A model generated the notes under the pieces. The model was not told where the DNA came from, did no database searches, and was given only the letters and a program-made list of their open reading frames with translations. Shown piece by piece: positions 32,387 through 42,643 of a stretch of 64,000 nt of DNA (position 1 is its first letter; the number at the start of each line of letters is the position of its first letter). A program made the translations under genes and the position numbers. The DNA is from Candidatus Williamhamiltonella defendens (GTDB taxonomy: Bacteria > Pseudomonadota > Gammaproteobacteria > Enterobacterales > Enterobacteriaceae): assembly GCF_900699045.1 (NCBI RefSeq), contig NZ_CAADHL010000001.1, positions 248,001 through 312,000 of the forward strand, read 5' to 3'.

Positions 32387-34960
32387 TCACTGCCTCGCAA
32401 GGATATACTCTTCATGCAGATCCAAAACAATAGGCGTGCCAGGCATTAACTGACCTGATAGTATTTGCTGTGCTAAAGGATTTTCAATTTCTTGTTGAAT
32501 AGCCCGTTTTAAAGGTCTGGCACCATAGACAGGGTCGTATCCTTGTTTAGTTACAAAAGCCATCGCAGTTGAAGTAATACTCGCTGTATAACCTTTTTCT
32601 TCGAGGCGTTGATATAACTGCTTAAGCTGAATTTGCGCGATAGACTCCAGATGCTGTGCTTCTAATGGATGGAATACCACGACTTCATCAATCCTGTTAA
32701 TAAACTCAGGACGAAAGTAACGCTGGACCTCGTCCATCACCGATTTTTTCATGTTGCTATAATCGGCTCGAGCACAGCGTTCCTGAATCAGATCAGATCC
32801 TAGATTTGAGGTCATGATAATAACCGTGTTCTTAAAATCGACTGTTCTACCTTTCCCATCTGTTAATCGTCCGTCATCGAGTACCTGTAATAAAATGTTA
32901 AATACGTCCTTATGGGATTTTTCAACTTCATCGAGCAATACTACAGAATAAGGGCGGCGACGAACCGCTTCGGTTAAATACCCCCCTTCTTCATATCCCA
33001 CATATCCTGGGGGTGCACCCAACAAACGAGATACCGTATGTTTTTCCATAAATTCCGACATATCGATACGCACCATGGCGTCTTTGCTGGAAAATAAAAA
33101 ATACGCTAAAGCTTTGCATAATTCTGTTTTCCCTACGCCTGTCGGGCCCAAAAATAAAAACGAGCCGATCGGGCGGTTAGGATCCGATAAACCCGCCCGA
33201 CTACGTCGTAACGCATTCGACACTGCAATGACCGCTTCATTCTGTCCTATCACCTGTTGATGTAAATTCTCTTCCATCCGTAATAGTTTTTCACGCTCGC
33301 TTTCTAACATCCGATCAATAGGAATCCCTGTCCAACGTGCCAGCACCTCTGCAATTTCAATATCGGTCACTCGATTGCGTAATAATTTCATGCTGCCCAT
33401 TTCTTTCTCTGTCGCCGCTTGCAACTGCTTCTCTAATTCGGGAATTTTGCCATATTGCATCTCCGACATTTTTGCTAAATTCGATACCCGTCTCGCTTGT
33501 TCCAATGTGATTTTCGCTTCTTCGAGTTGTGTCTTAATATGTTGAGTCCCTGTCAAAGATGCTTTTTCAGCTTTCCATGCTTCTTCCAGTTCAGAATATT
33601 GTCTTTCTTTTTTTTCTAGTTCCTGATTAAGCATTTTCAGTCGTTTTTTACTGGCTTCATCCTGCTCTTTATTTAAAGCTTGCTGTTCCAGTTTTAATTG
33701 AATAATCCGACGCTCTAATTTATCCAATGCTTCAGGTTTTGAATCTATTTGCATACGAATGCTAGCCGCCGCTTCATCAATCAAATCGATGGCTTTATCC
33801 GGTAATTGACGATCTGCGATATAGCGTTGAGACAAACTCGCTGCGGCCACAATAGCAGGATCGGTGATCTGGACATGATGATGTAATTCATAACGCTCTT
33901 TCAGACCTCTCAAAATCGCGATGGTGTCTTCTACCGTCGGCTCGGCCACATACACTTTTTGAAAACGGCGCTCTAAGGCCGGATCTTTTTCGATATATTT
34001 CCGATATTCGTCTAAAGTTGTTGCCCCAACACAATGCAGTTCTCCTCTTGCCAAAGCGGGTTTAAACATATTCCCTGCATCCATTGCGCCTTCTGCTTTA
34101 CCCGCGCCAACCATGGTGTGCAATTCATCGATAAACAAGATTACGCTTCCTCCTTGTTTCGATAAATCTTTAAGCACACCCTTGAGCCGTTCTTCAAACT
34201 CCCCCCGATATTTCGCCCCTGCCAATAATGCTCCCATATCAAGCGACAGTATTCGCTTTTTTTTGAGCCCTTCTGGTACTTCTCCATTTACGATCCTCTG
34301 CGCCAACCCTTCTACTATGGCAGTTTTCCCAACACCAGGCGCGCCTATCAACACGGGGTTATTTTTCGTACGCCGTTGTAAAACTTGAATAGCCCGACGA
34401 ATTTCTTCATCTCGACCAATCACCGGATCCAGCTTGCTTTGTTCTGCCCGCTCAGTGAGGTCAATCGTAAATTTTTTTAAAGCTTGGCGATAGTCTTCGG
34501 CGCCTTGATCATTGACGCTATTCCCTGCACGCAGGCGCTCGATTTCTTTTTTTACGGGTTGTTCTGAAATCCCACAAGATTTCAAAATTTCTTTTAAAGC
34601 CCCTCGCTCTTCGAGCGCAGCAAGAATAAACCATTCTGAGGAAATATATTTATCTCCTCTTTGTTGAGCCAACTTATGACAAATATTCAAGATGCGTATA
34701 GAAGCATTCGATAATCGCACATCACCCCCAATTCCTTCGACAACAGGTAAAGCGGATAATGCCTTATCAAGCTCTGTATTTAACCGGTTGATATCAACAC
34801 CTGTTGCGACCAGCAATGGACGGACTGTTCCAGTTTCTTGATTGATCAAGGCTTTCATCATGTGCATAGGCTCGATAAACTGCTGATTCTTACCTAGTGC
34901 TAAAGATTGCGCCTCCGAAAAAACGGATTGAAACTGATTGGTAAAATTATCCAAATTCAT
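32387..34960 (-). CDS. clpB: ATP-dependent disaggregase ClpB
   Basis: ClpB is a hexameric AAA+ chaperone that, with DnaK, pulls proteins out of aggregates in the cytosol. The start is the ATG at 34960 ([20 protein letters not shown]), preceded by AGAGGA. This gives 857 residues exactly as in E. coli; a longer frame to 35032 adds 24 unrelated residues. Two nucleotide sites are complete: [19 protein letters not shown] (about 203-221) and [20 protein letters not shown] (about 600-619), with Walker [21 protein letters not shown] and [16 protein letters not shown]. The coiled-coil middle domain (about 410-530) is present. ClpA is dead in this window, so ClpB is the only intact Clp ATPase seen here. 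Confidence 0.97.
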   Translation of the reverse strand: MNLDNFTNQFQSVFSEAQSLALGKNQQFIEPMHMMKALINQETGTVRPLLVATGVDINRLNTELDKALSALPVVEGIGGDVRLSNASIRILNICHKLAQQRGDKYISSEWFILAALEERGALKEILKSCGISEQPVKKEIERLRAGNSVNDQGAEDYRQALKKFTIDLTERAEQSKLDPVIGRDEEIRRAIQVLQRRTKNNPVLIGAPGVGKTAIVEGLAQRIVNGEVPEGLKKKRILSLDMGALLAGAKYRGEFEERLKGVLKDLSKQGGSVILFIDELHTMVGAGKAEGAMDAGNMFKPALARGELHCVGATTLDEYRKYIEKDPALERRFQKVYVAEPTVEDTIAILRGLKERYELHHHVQITDPAIVAAASLSQRYIADRQLPDKAIDLIDEAAASIRMQIDSKPEALDKLERRIIQLKLEQQALNKEQDEASKKRLKMLNQELEKKERQYSELEEAWKAEKASLTGTQHIKTQLEEAKITLEQARRVSNLAKMSEMQYGKIPELEKQLQAATEKEMGSMKLLRNRVTDIEIAEVLARWTGIPIDRMLESEREKLLRMEENLHQQVIGQNEAVIAVSNALRRSRAGLSDPNRPIGSFLFLGPTGVGKTELCKALAYFLFSSKDAMVRIDMSEFMEKHTVSRLLGAPPGYVGYEEGGYLTEAVRRRPYSVVLLDEVEKSHKDVFNILLQVLDDGRLTDGKGRTVDFKNTVIIMTSNLGSDLIQERCARADYSNMKKSVMDEVQRYFRPEFINRIDEVVVFHPLEAQHLESIAQIQLKQLYQRLEEKGYTASITSTAMAFVTKQGYDPVYGARPLKRAIQQEIENPLAQQILSGQLMPGTPIVLDLHEEYILARQ

Positions 34961-35123
34961 AATATCCTCTTCATGATGATAAAAAGATGAGTGATAAATA
35001 CCATGTCTAATGAAGTAAAGCCAAGGTTTCAATTTTCAAGGTATATTAAAATATTTATTCTCTCCATGGACTTTAAGAAGTTAGTTTTTTAATTAAGAGC
35101 AGGATACATCATCATTCAAAAAA

Positions 35124-36286
35124 TGATCAATTCAGTACAAAATTATGCTTGGAGCAGCCGGGATACTTTAACTCGTTTGTATGGTATTCCTAATAATCAG
35201 AGGCTGCCTATGGTGGAACTCTGGATGCGCGCATCCACAAAACAGTTCGTAATTAATCAATGATCAGAAAGAAAAACATGCTTTGTGCGATTTAATTCAA
35301 CAAAATCCAGACGTTTATTTAGGGCCACAGGCTCACAAAGGGGATCAATTACCTTTTCTTTTTAAAATCATTTGTGCGGCTCAACCGCTCTCACTTCAAA
35401 TACATCCTAATAAAAAAGCAGCACAGAAAAGGTTTGCAAAAGAAAATGCCAATGGAATTCCGATCAGGGTCAAAGAGCGTCTTTATAAGGACGACAACCA
35501 TAAACCTGAATTAGTTTATGCCTTAACGCCTTTTAAAGCGATGAATAGTTTTGTACCATAGAAGATCTCAAAAAAACTATTCACACCTCTTGTCGAAGCA
35601 CATCCCGATATTCATTTATTTGTAGAAAATCCCAATCTAAAGCATTTATCAACCGTCTTTTTGAGTCTTCTGAGTATAAAAAACGAGACACGAGCGCTCT
35701 CCGTATTACAATCGGTAGTGGCGGGTAGATCAGACGAGCCCTGGAGTACCATTCAACATATCGCTTCGTTTTATCCAGAAGATCTTGGCTTATTTGCGCC
35801 TGTATTCCTGAATGTGATCACATTAAAACCAGGAGAAGCTATATTTTTAGAAGCGCAGACGCCGCATGCTTATATCAAAGGGGTTGCATGAGAGGTCATA
35901 GCAAATTCAGATAATGTGTTGCGTGCCGGCTTAACAGAAAAATGGATTGACGTACCTGAGCTCATTGATAACGTACGCTTTGTTCCTAAACCTGCTTAAA
36001 ATTTATTGACCCTGCCCCTTCAAAGAGAAAATCAACAAATATTTCCTGTCCCCGTGTCAGATTTTGCATTTTCTGTTTATCAGTTAAAATCCGATGGACA
36101 ACTTTTAACACCGAATATAATCTCTATTATTTTTTGCATGGATGGCAACGCTCGATTAGATCAAAAAGGAAAAAACTGGAGCTTATCCCTGGTAAATCTT
36201 GTTGTTACTCTGCTAGAGAATCCTCTATCAGGGTCTATGGGAAAGGCAAAATTGCTTATGTCTTTCATACCCCTATTAATATATAA
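35124..36286 (+). pseudogene. manA: manA remnant, mannose-6-phosphate isomerase
   Basis: ManA interconverts mannose-6-phosphate and fructose-6-phosphate. The ATG at 35124 opens MINSVQNYAWSSRDTLTRLY, matching ManA. A stop follows after VELWMRAS. Open pieces continue: QLPFLFKIICAAQPLSLQIH (35283-35561), HKPELVYALTPFKAMNSF, then [20 protein letters not shown] with [13 protein letters not shown] (35661-35891), and NSDNVLRAGLTEKWIDVPEL after a stop. The last part reads through to KIAYVFHTPINI and a TAA at 36284-36286. At least four stops or frame changes are seen. ydgA follows directly, as in E. coli. Confidence 0.9.
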
Positions 36287-36320
36287 ACCCGATTATTTAT
36301 AAAAATAAAGGAATAATAAC

Positions 36321-37820
36321 ATGATGAAAAAATCATTTCTCACCATCAGCATGGTCGCTCTATTAGGCGCTGTTTGGACAGGTGCTTCTTGGTATACAGG
36401 GAAAATAATAGAAGAAAAAATGCCAGTATTAACAGATAATATGAATTATAAAATTTCGAGTTATTTACCGCAACAAGATATCAAATTCACTTATGACGAT
36501 TATCACCGCGGTATTTTTAGCAGTCAAGTACGCTATGTCTTGCAACTGAATCAAGATAATACCTCCGCAAAAATTATTTTTATTGAAACTATCGACCATG
36601 GGCCTTTCCCAATATCGCAAATAAAAAAAGGTAATCTATTACCTATTATGGCTTCAGTGCATTCTACTTTAGAAAACACGCCCATTTTAGAAAAAATATT
36701 TATAGCAAACCAGGGAAAATCTCTTCTTAGTGCGGATTCACGCGTTTCTTATCTTGGTCATCACACATCTGTAATCCAGTTTTCTCCTATAAATTATGAA
36801 TATCAAGATACTCGATTAATATTTTCTGGAGGAACGATGACAGCCTATCTTTCAAATGATATGAATAATGCGGATTTCACAGCGCAAAGTGATGCCTTCA
36901 CTTTCATCACTCAAAACGACTTAAAACAAACTGAAACACTGAATTTAAAAAGTTTAACGCTCAGAAGCGTGAATCATATGGGGAAATTTGGTGTCTTTCT
37001 TGGTGAAGCAAAAATTGCTTTTAAAGAAATTCATTCTAATGTGAATGATAAAAACAATATAAATCTCAATGGAATTCAGTTCTATCATAAAACGAATGAA
37101 TTAGATCATGCGTTAAATACGGAATTAAATTATTCATTAGATGATCTCAACATTGACGGAAATGATTTTGGTTCCGGAAAATTATTTGTTTCTCTAGAAG
37201 GTATAGACGGCCAAACGATCAAACATTTTATGGAAATAATCAAAAACAAAACCTCCAAAAGCTTAGAGGCTGAAAATCATGATGAGTTTTTAAATACAGA
37301 TCAAAAAGATATCACAAAAAATATATGGCAAGCTGCATTGAAAGGAAATGCAATTTTAAAAATTGAGCCTTTGAGTTGGAAAAATAGCCAAGGAGAAGGT
37401 ACTTTTAATTTACAGGCGCAGATGAAAATGCCTGAATCTACAACGACCGATCCTCAAAATCTTTCTTTGGCCAGCGGAATTAAAAAGATAGATGCTCGTT
37501 TAAATATACCGGTTGTGATGCTAAAAGAGCTGATGACACAGATTTCCATCTTACAGGGCAATAGTCAGGAAGAATCTCAAAAATTGGCCGATCAGAAAGT
37601 ACATAGCGTGGCAAAATTGGGTAAACTGTTGAAGTTCACTACTCTAGAAAATGACATCATCGGTAGTCAATTTTATTTTGAAAATCATCAAATAGATTTA
37701 AATGGTCAAAAATTTTCATCACAATCGTTTTCTAAATTATTTAATATAGCCGGTTTATTGAATGCAAAAAAACAAAAAACACCAGAAATTCCATCAATAA
37801 TCATACCTTCTAATTCATAA
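36321..37820 (+). CDS. ydgA: DUF945 family protein YdgA
   Basis: YdgA is an inner-membrane-associated protein of unknown biochemical role with a large periplasmic part. The 499-residue product (502 in E. coli) has an N-terminal signal-anchor (LTISMVALLGAVWTGASWYT) and the DUF945 start KIIEEKMPVLTDNMNYKISS. The rest is beta-rich and hydrophilic, with DYHRGIFSSQVRYVLQLNQ and TIDHGPFPISQIKKGNLLP, both conserved in the family. It follows manA as in E. coli but manA is dead, so it must have its own expression. Other DUF945 members (YihF) are possible, but the manA context favours YdgA. Confidence 0.85.
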   Translation: MMKKSFLTISMVALLGAVWTGASWYTGKIIEEKMPVLTDNMNYKISSYLPQQDIKFTYDDYHRGIFSSQVRYVLQLNQDNTSAKIIFIETIDHGPFPISQIKKGNLLPIMASVHSTLENTPILEKIFIANQGKSLLSADSRVSYLGHHTSVIQFSPINYEYQDTRLIFSGGTMTAYLSNDMNNADFTAQSDAFTFITQNDLKQTETLNLKSLTLRSVNHMGKFGVFLGEAKIAFKEIHSNVNDKNNINLNGIQFYHKTNELDHALNTELNYSLDDLNIDGNDFGSGKLFVSLEGIDGQTIKHFMEIIKNKTSKSLEAENHDEFLNTDQKDITKNIWQAALKGNAILKIEPLSWKNSQGEGTFNLQAQMKMPESTTTDPQNLSLASGIKKIDARLNIPVVMLKELMTQISILQGNSQEESQKLADQKVHSVAKLGKLLKFTTLENDIIGSQFYFENHQIDLNGQKFSSQSFSKLFNIAGLLNAKKQKTPEIPSIIIPSNS

Positions 37821-37939
37821 GATGTACTGTATGGTTGTTTTTCGCACAAATTTTAATTATCTCTCGTGATATTAATTGAAAATACTACTAATATCAGGGA
37901 GATAGAGAAATAGTTGGAATAATGAGATGAGGAAAAATA

Positions 37940-38446
37940 ATGATCAAAAATAGCATAGTGAAAAAATTGAATCAACAAATGAACCTAGAATTTGATTCAG
38001 CTAGTCTTTATTTACAAATGAGTGCGTGGTGTAGTTACAAAGGTTTTGAAGGATCTGCGATGTTTTTAAAACGACATTTTCAGGAAGAAATGCAGCATAT
38101 GCAGCGCATATTTGACTATTTATGTGATATTAATCAGCAACCTATTGTAGATTCTGTTAAAAAACCTCACAACAACTTTGAATCATTGATCCATCTTTTC
38201 GAAAAAAACTATAATAATGAAAAAATTATTAGCATGAAAATCAATGATTTATGCGAACTTGCATTGACTGAAAAAGATTTTTCTACCTTTGAGTTTTTAC
38301 AATGGTATGTTTCAGAACAACATGAAGAAGAGAAATTATTCAAATCTATCGTGGCTAAACTGAATTTAGTAGGTAGTAGTAGCGAGGGGCTCTTTTTGGT
38401 TGACAAGGAACTCAAGAATCTTAATGAAAAGATAGAAAGACATTAG
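37940..38446 (+). CDS. ftnA: Non-haem ferritin
   Basis: Ferritin stores iron as a ferric mineral in a 24-subunit shell after ferroxidase oxidation. The 168-residue protein (165 in E. coli FtnA) has the expected four-helix pattern and ferroxidase ligands: Glu in MNLEFDSASLYLQMSAWCSY, HFQEEMQHMQRIFDYL with the Glu/His pair, and EFLQWYVSEQHEEEKLFKSI near 125-145. It ends LFLVDKELKNLNEKIERH. It stands alone with its own upstream region containing a good GAGGAAAA site. A bacterioferritin is excluded because the haem methionine pattern and length do not fit. Confidence 0.94.
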   Translation: MIKNSIVKKLNQQMNLEFDSASLYLQMSAWCSYKGFEGSAMFLKRHFQEEMQHMQRIFDYLCDINQQPIVDSVKKPHNNFESLIHLFEKNYNNEKIISMKINDLCELALTEKDFSTFEFLQWYVSEQHEEEKLFKSIVAKLNLVGSSSEGLFLVDKELKNLNEKIERH

Positions 38447-38823
38447 GTTTAGCTTTTTAAAGGGATGCAACGGTCACTTTTCTGCCGTACATGCCGTGTG
38501 TTTTAAATTTACTTCCGGTGTTAATAATTCGAAAAAAGATTTGTCAAACAATGCCAGGTGAAATCAAGTTAAATTTGATAAACAAAACACCAGAAAATAT
38601 ATCTATTAAGTACCTATTGTGTGTAGTTTTTTCGTATCTTTTGCAGGATTTTCGTTATGTTCTCTGAAGACTTACACGTTTAATGACTACTTTTTTGTGC
38701 CATTGTAGAAAGAGTTACTTTTAAATTCCTGTTAACCTCTAAGATAATAAACAAAATACTACATTTAAAATTAAATACAGATTATTGATAATTTAATTAC
38801 TTTAAATAATTAACAACTATATA
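38447..38823. other. Gap between ftnA and proC
   Basis: About 375 bases, AT-rich, both neighbouring genes end here. In relatives yggT lies after proC; I searched for its membrane segments on the minus strand and did not find them. No feature is supported. Confidence 0.45.
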
Positions 38824-39687
38824 TTAATCTATTTTTGAAATGGTGCAAGTTTCAACTTTTTTAAAAAGTTTTTTTTCTAGGAACTCAGCTTGAGCAATAG
38901 CCGCTTTCATAGCACTGGAAACAATAGTAAATAACTGTTTTTTATTAAAAAATTCGATTGCGGCCTCAGTTGTACCTCCTTTCGAACTCACCTGCTGACG
39001 TAGCTCAGACAGAGAAAGAGCCGAACTTTTCTCTACCAGTGCGCAAACCCCTCTCGCTGTCTGTTGTACTAATAAACGGGCCATTTCCTGACTAAAACCG
39101 AGAAATACAGCTTCCCTCTCTATGGCTTCCATAAATAGAAAAAAATAAGCAGGCGCACTTGCAGAAACCGCGATTACTTTGTTCATATCAGCTTCATTTT
39201 TTAACCAGCAAACCTTACCAACAGAGCACATTAACTCAGTAGTAAAATGGCGATCAGCCTCATTTACTTCTTCTTTGGCAAATAACGCGGTCATTCCTTC
39301 ATGCACTCTAACAGGAGTATTTGGCATCATCCGGATCAGATTTAATTTTGCGTTTAGTAATTCACAAAAACGTGAAATTGAGATACCAGTTACTACAGAT
39401 AAAATTAATTTATTTGAAAAATCTATATTGGTATTGCATAAATCTTGACATAACTCTCTAATTTTTTGAGGTTTGACAGAAAATATGATGACATCGCCCT
39501 GACGAATCGCCGCCGCATTATCCGAACTACTGATAACCCCCCATTTTTTGGAAAGCACACCACGATGACATTCAGAAGGAGCGCATACGGTAATTTTTTG
39601 AGAGGGATATCCCTTTTCGACTATCCCAGAAACGATGGCACTCGTTATATTGCCAGAGCCAATAAAAACAATTTTATGATGTTTCAT
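38824..39687 (-). CDS. proC: Pyrroline-5-carboxylate reductase
   Basis: ProC makes proline from pyrroline-5-carboxylate with NAD(P)H. The 287-residue protein (269 in E. coli) has the Rossmann start KIVFIGSGNITSAIVSGIVE, IIFSVKPQKIRELCQDL, LIRMMPNTPVRVHEGMTALF (about 115-135), VIAVSASAPAYFFLFMEAIE and the C-terminal SSKGGTTEAAIEFFNKKQLF. About 15 extra residues follow the usual C-terminus. Its start overlaps the end of yggS by 14 bases, giving the standard yggS-proC operon of Yersinia-like genomes. Several normally strict residues differ (GCGN to GSGN), but motifs are whole. Confidence 0.92.
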   Translation of the reverse strand: MKHHKIVFIGSGNITSAIVSGIVEKGYPSQKITVCAPSECHRGVLSKKWGVISSSDNAAAIRQGDVIIFSVKPQKIRELCQDLCNTNIDFSNKLILSVVTGISISRFCELLNAKLNLIRMMPNTPVRVHEGMTALFAKEEVNEADRHFTTELMCSVGKVCWLKNEADMNKVIAVSASAPAYFFLFMEAIEREAVFLGFSQEMARLLVQQTARGVCALVEKSSALSLSELRQQVSSKGGTTEAAIEFFNKKQLFTIVSSAMKAAIAQAEFLEKKLFKKVETCTISKID

Positions 39688-40393
39688 TCATTTTTCCTTC
39701 GAAATGACCAAAAATACCATCTCCAATTCGAACTAAAGTACTACCCGCATGAATAGCAGCGGTCATATCATTTGACATCCCTAAAGACAGAATATCACAT
39801 TTAGAATATTTTTTTTTAATTCTAAAAAATGCACTTTGCATTTCTTTAAATACTACTAATTGCTGGTGATAATCTTTTATTAGAGCGGGAATGGCCATTA
39901 AGCCCCTAAGTTTCAGTTTTGGAAGAGGGCTTATAAGCCTAGCCAAATCAAACAATTCACTCAATATTACCCCTGATTTTGTTTTTTCCTGACTGATATT
40001 CACCTGAATTAACACGTTTAAATCAGGCAGATTAGAAGGTCTTTGAGCACTTAATCGCTCGGCGAGCTTAAGGCGATCAACTGTGTGACACCAATCAAAA
40101 TACTCTGCAACCGAACGCGTTTTATTTGATTGTAACGGACCAATAAAATGCCATTGCGGCTTTATATTGCCCATCCTATTTTTAGAAAAATAGTGAATTT
40201 TCTCTGTCCCTTCCTGCACATAATTCTCACCAAAAGCATATTGCCCAGCTTGAATTGCTTCTGTGATCAGCTTGACAGATCTTGTCTTACTCACTGCAAG
40301 TAATTGAATTTCTTTTGGAGAACGCCCGCAATTTTGAGCATCTAATAAGATTCTTTCTTTGATATTTTGTATATTTTGTTTGATAGCATTCAT
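39674..40393 (-). CDS. yggS: Pyridoxal phosphate homeostasis protein YggS (PLPBP)
   Basis: YggS binds pyridoxal 5'-phosphate and keeps free PLP and amino-acid balance in the cytosol. The 239-residue protein (234 in E. coli) has the alanine-racemase-like barrel: LLAVSKTRSVKLITEAIQAG with the PLP lysine (residue 36 region), AFGENYVQEGTEKI, WHFIGPLQSNKTRSVAEYFD, LNVLIQVNISQEKTKSG, and the phosphate-site end LSLGMSNDMTAAIHAGSTLV then RIGDGIFG. It precedes proC and is divergent from the broken pilT-like gene, the usual arrangement. Confidence 0.94.
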   Translation of the reverse strand: MNAIKQNIQNIKERILLDAQNCGRSPKEIQLLAVSKTRSVKLITEAIQAGQYAFGENYVQEGTEKIHYFSKNRMGNIKPQWHFIGPLQSNKTRSVAEYFDWCHTVDRLKLAERLSAQRPSNLPDLNVLIQVNISQEKTKSGVILSELFDLARLISPLPKLKLRGLMAIPALIKDYHQQLVVFKEMQSAFFRIKKKYSKCDILSLGMSNDMTAAIHAGSTLVRIGDGIFGHFEGKMNETS

Positions 40394-40413
40394 TGAGATT
40401 TGAGGACTAAGTT

Positions 40414-41414
40414 ATAGATTTCGCAAAATGGATTGAACTTTGTATAAAAAAGCGGGCTTCTGATCTACACCTTTGTAGTGCTCATTACCCTCGGTTACGT
40501 ATTGATGGTGAGTTGCAGATTTTAGAAGGATATTCCAGACTAGATGAGAAAGAAATCAAAATGTTGTCTCGAACACTATTGACAGAACAAAAATATCTAA
40601 AATTAGAAAAAAGGACAACTAGATTTCACTTGCACCCAAAATAAACAGCGGCTTAGAGAGTATTTTTTAAGCAATCATAGGGAATATCAGCGGTTTTTCG
40701 TTTCATTACAGAATATTATATTGCCCTGATTTTGATGTTTTAAATATACTAGTGATCGCTCAACAATTAATGCGACAATAAAATGGCTTAATTTTAATGA
40801 CGAGAGCAGCGGGTAGTGGCAAATCAACCACTCTGAACGCGGGGATTTCAGCTATGAATCAGCGTTATGCCATCATATCATCATATTAGAGGATCCTAGT
40901 GAATATCTTCACAAAGACGGCTTAGGGTTGATTCAAGGAAGAGATTTAAGTTTACATACCTGTTTGGCAAATGCCGCTTCAAGTGCTGCATTAAGGTAGG
41001 ATCCTGATATTATTTGATTAAGCGAATTACGTGATTTATAAAGCATTCGTCTTGTATTGACAGCGGCTGAAACAGAGTATTTAGTATTTGCAACGCTGCA
41101 TACGCGTACTGTAGTTTAAGTGATTGATAGACTGATCGACGTTTTTCTACAGAAGACAAGTCATGTGTCAGAGGTCAATTGGCTTCGAATTTGATCGTGG
41201 TGCATGCTCAAAAATTAGTGCTTAAAGAGGGGGGGAACGTATTCCTTTATTTGAAGTACTGGTGCGCACCCCTGCTGTATCTCATTTAGTTCGAGAAGGT
41301 AAAATCCATCAATTATAAGGTGTCACGCACAGAAGAAGCCAATGGGGAATGCAAACTTTTACACAACATAAAGAACAGCTGCAACAAGATGGATCCTTAG
41401 CAAGGCACACGTAA
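40414..41414 (+). pseudogene. yggR: yggR remnant, PilT-like type IV pilus retraction ATPase
   Basis: The frame from ATA at 40414 (probably an ATG to ATA change) reads DFAKWIELCIKKRASDLHLC and YPRLRIDGELQILEGYSRL, matching the PilT/YggR N-domain. After frame changes, the P-loop reads GLILMTRAAGSGKSTTLNAG (near 40795-40845), then IILEDPSEYL-like text, DPDIIxLSELRDL near 41000-41030, LTAAETEYLVFATLHTRTV near 41055-41110 and VIDRLIDVF. The end FTQHKEQLQQDGSLARHT reaches a TAA at 41412-41414. At least six disruptions are seen. It is divergent from yggS as in relatives. Loss is expected in an organism without type IV pili. Confidence 0.86.
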
Positions 41415-41596
41415 TATGTCTGGATTCGAAGAGAAAGCGGTTCAAAATAAATTTTATTTGATCAAATAAAACATCAAAAAATTGTTTAATTTCTTGAATG
41501 CATAAGGTGCATACTTGATTTTAATCCGTTTATTTGGCGGTTATTCTACGAGTAGGTGTATTACCCCCTCTAAATTATCTGGAGTGAAGTCTTATT

Positions 41597-42586
41597 ATGA
41601 GTGCTATAAGCGAAGCGGCTAACTGGCAGCCAAGTGCTCCTATTTCCAATTTATTAAAACGCGCCAATATGATCCGAAAAATTCGGCAATTTTTTACTGA
41701 CCGGGGTGTGTTAGAGGTTGATACGCCATGTATGAGCCAAGCGACGGTCACGGATGTACATTTGTCTACTTTTGAAACACGCTTTTTAGCTCCAACAATG
41801 GCTAAAAGCTTGTCCTTATATATGACGACCAGTCCTGAATATCATATGAAACGCCTTCTTTCTGCAGGGAGCGGCCCAATTTATCAGATGGGGCGATGTT
41901 TTCGAAATGAAGAAATGGGGCGTTATCACAATCCTGAGTTTACTTTATTAGAATGGTACCGACCTCATTATGATATGTATCATCTAATGGATGAAGTAGA
42001 TGATTTACTGCAGCAAATATTAACCTGTCATTCTGCGGAGACACTTTCTTATCAGCAGGCATTTTTACGGTATTTGAATATAGATCCCCTGTCTGCTGAT
42101 GGAACTCAGCTTAAAGAGGCTGCTGTGAGGCTGAATCTTGCCTCCATGACTGAGAACGAAAAAGAAGATCGTGATATTTTTTTGCAATGGCTTTTTATAG
42201 CTGGAGTCGAGCCTTATATTGGACGTGATAAACCTGTCTTTATTTATCATTTTCCTGCTTCTCAAGCCGCCATGGCAAGTATCAGTACTGAAGATTATCG
42301 CGTTGCAGAGCGTTTTGAGGTGTATTTTAAAGGGATTGAATTAGCGAATGGTTTTTATGAATTAACAGATAGTGGCGAGCAACAACAGCGTTTTGAGCAG
42401 GATAATCGTCAGCGTGCTGCTTTAGGCTTGCCTAAACGTTCAATTGATGAGCGTTTTATCGCTGCTCTCAAGCACGGATTACCGCCTTGCTCAGGCGTTG
42501 CATTAGGGATCGACCGTCTTGTTATGTTGTCAGTGAACGCAGAAAATTTAAGCGAGGTCATGGCTTTTCCTGTTGAAAGAGCTTGA
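41597..42586 (+). CDS. epmA: EF-P--(R)-beta-lysine ligase EpmA (GenX/PoxA)
   Basis: EpmA is a class II lysyl-tRNA synthetase paralogue that attaches (R)-beta-lysine to Lys34 of elongation factor P, helping ribosomes pass polyproline stretches. The 329-residue protein (325 in E. coli) lacks the anticodon domain and keeps the class II core: [20 protein letters not shown] (motif 1 region), [20 protein letters not shown] and [20 protein letters not shown] (motif 2, about 100-120), and [20 protein letters not shown] (motif 3, about 290-310). It is convergent with mscM, as in E. coli. The frd genes that precede it there are absent; a dead yggR precedes instead. Confidence 0.95.
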   Translation: MSAISEAANWQPSAPISNLLKRANMIRKIRQFFTDRGVLEVDTPCMSQATVTDVHLSTFETRFLAPTMAKSLSLYMTTSPEYHMKRLLSAGSGPIYQMGRCFRNEEMGRYHNPEFTLLEWYRPHYDMYHLMDEVDDLLQQILTCHSAETLSYQQAFLRYLNIDPLSADGTQLKEAAVRLNLASMTENEKEDRDIFLQWLFIAGVEPYIGRDKPVFIYHFPASQAAMASISTEDYRVAERFEVYFKGIELANGFYELTDSGEQQQRFEQDNRQRAALGLPKRSIDERFIAALKHGLPPCSGVALGIDRLVMLSVNAENLSEVMAFPVERA

Positions 42587-42643
42587 TAATAAAACAGATT
42601 TTTTGTGTTTATCTGAATTATCTGCAACAACATTAGTGTATCG

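Noticed and set aside
32387-35032. Longer clpB start at 35032
   Set aside because: It adds 24 residues absent from the family; the ATG at 34960 has a good AGAGGA site and gives the standard 857 residues.
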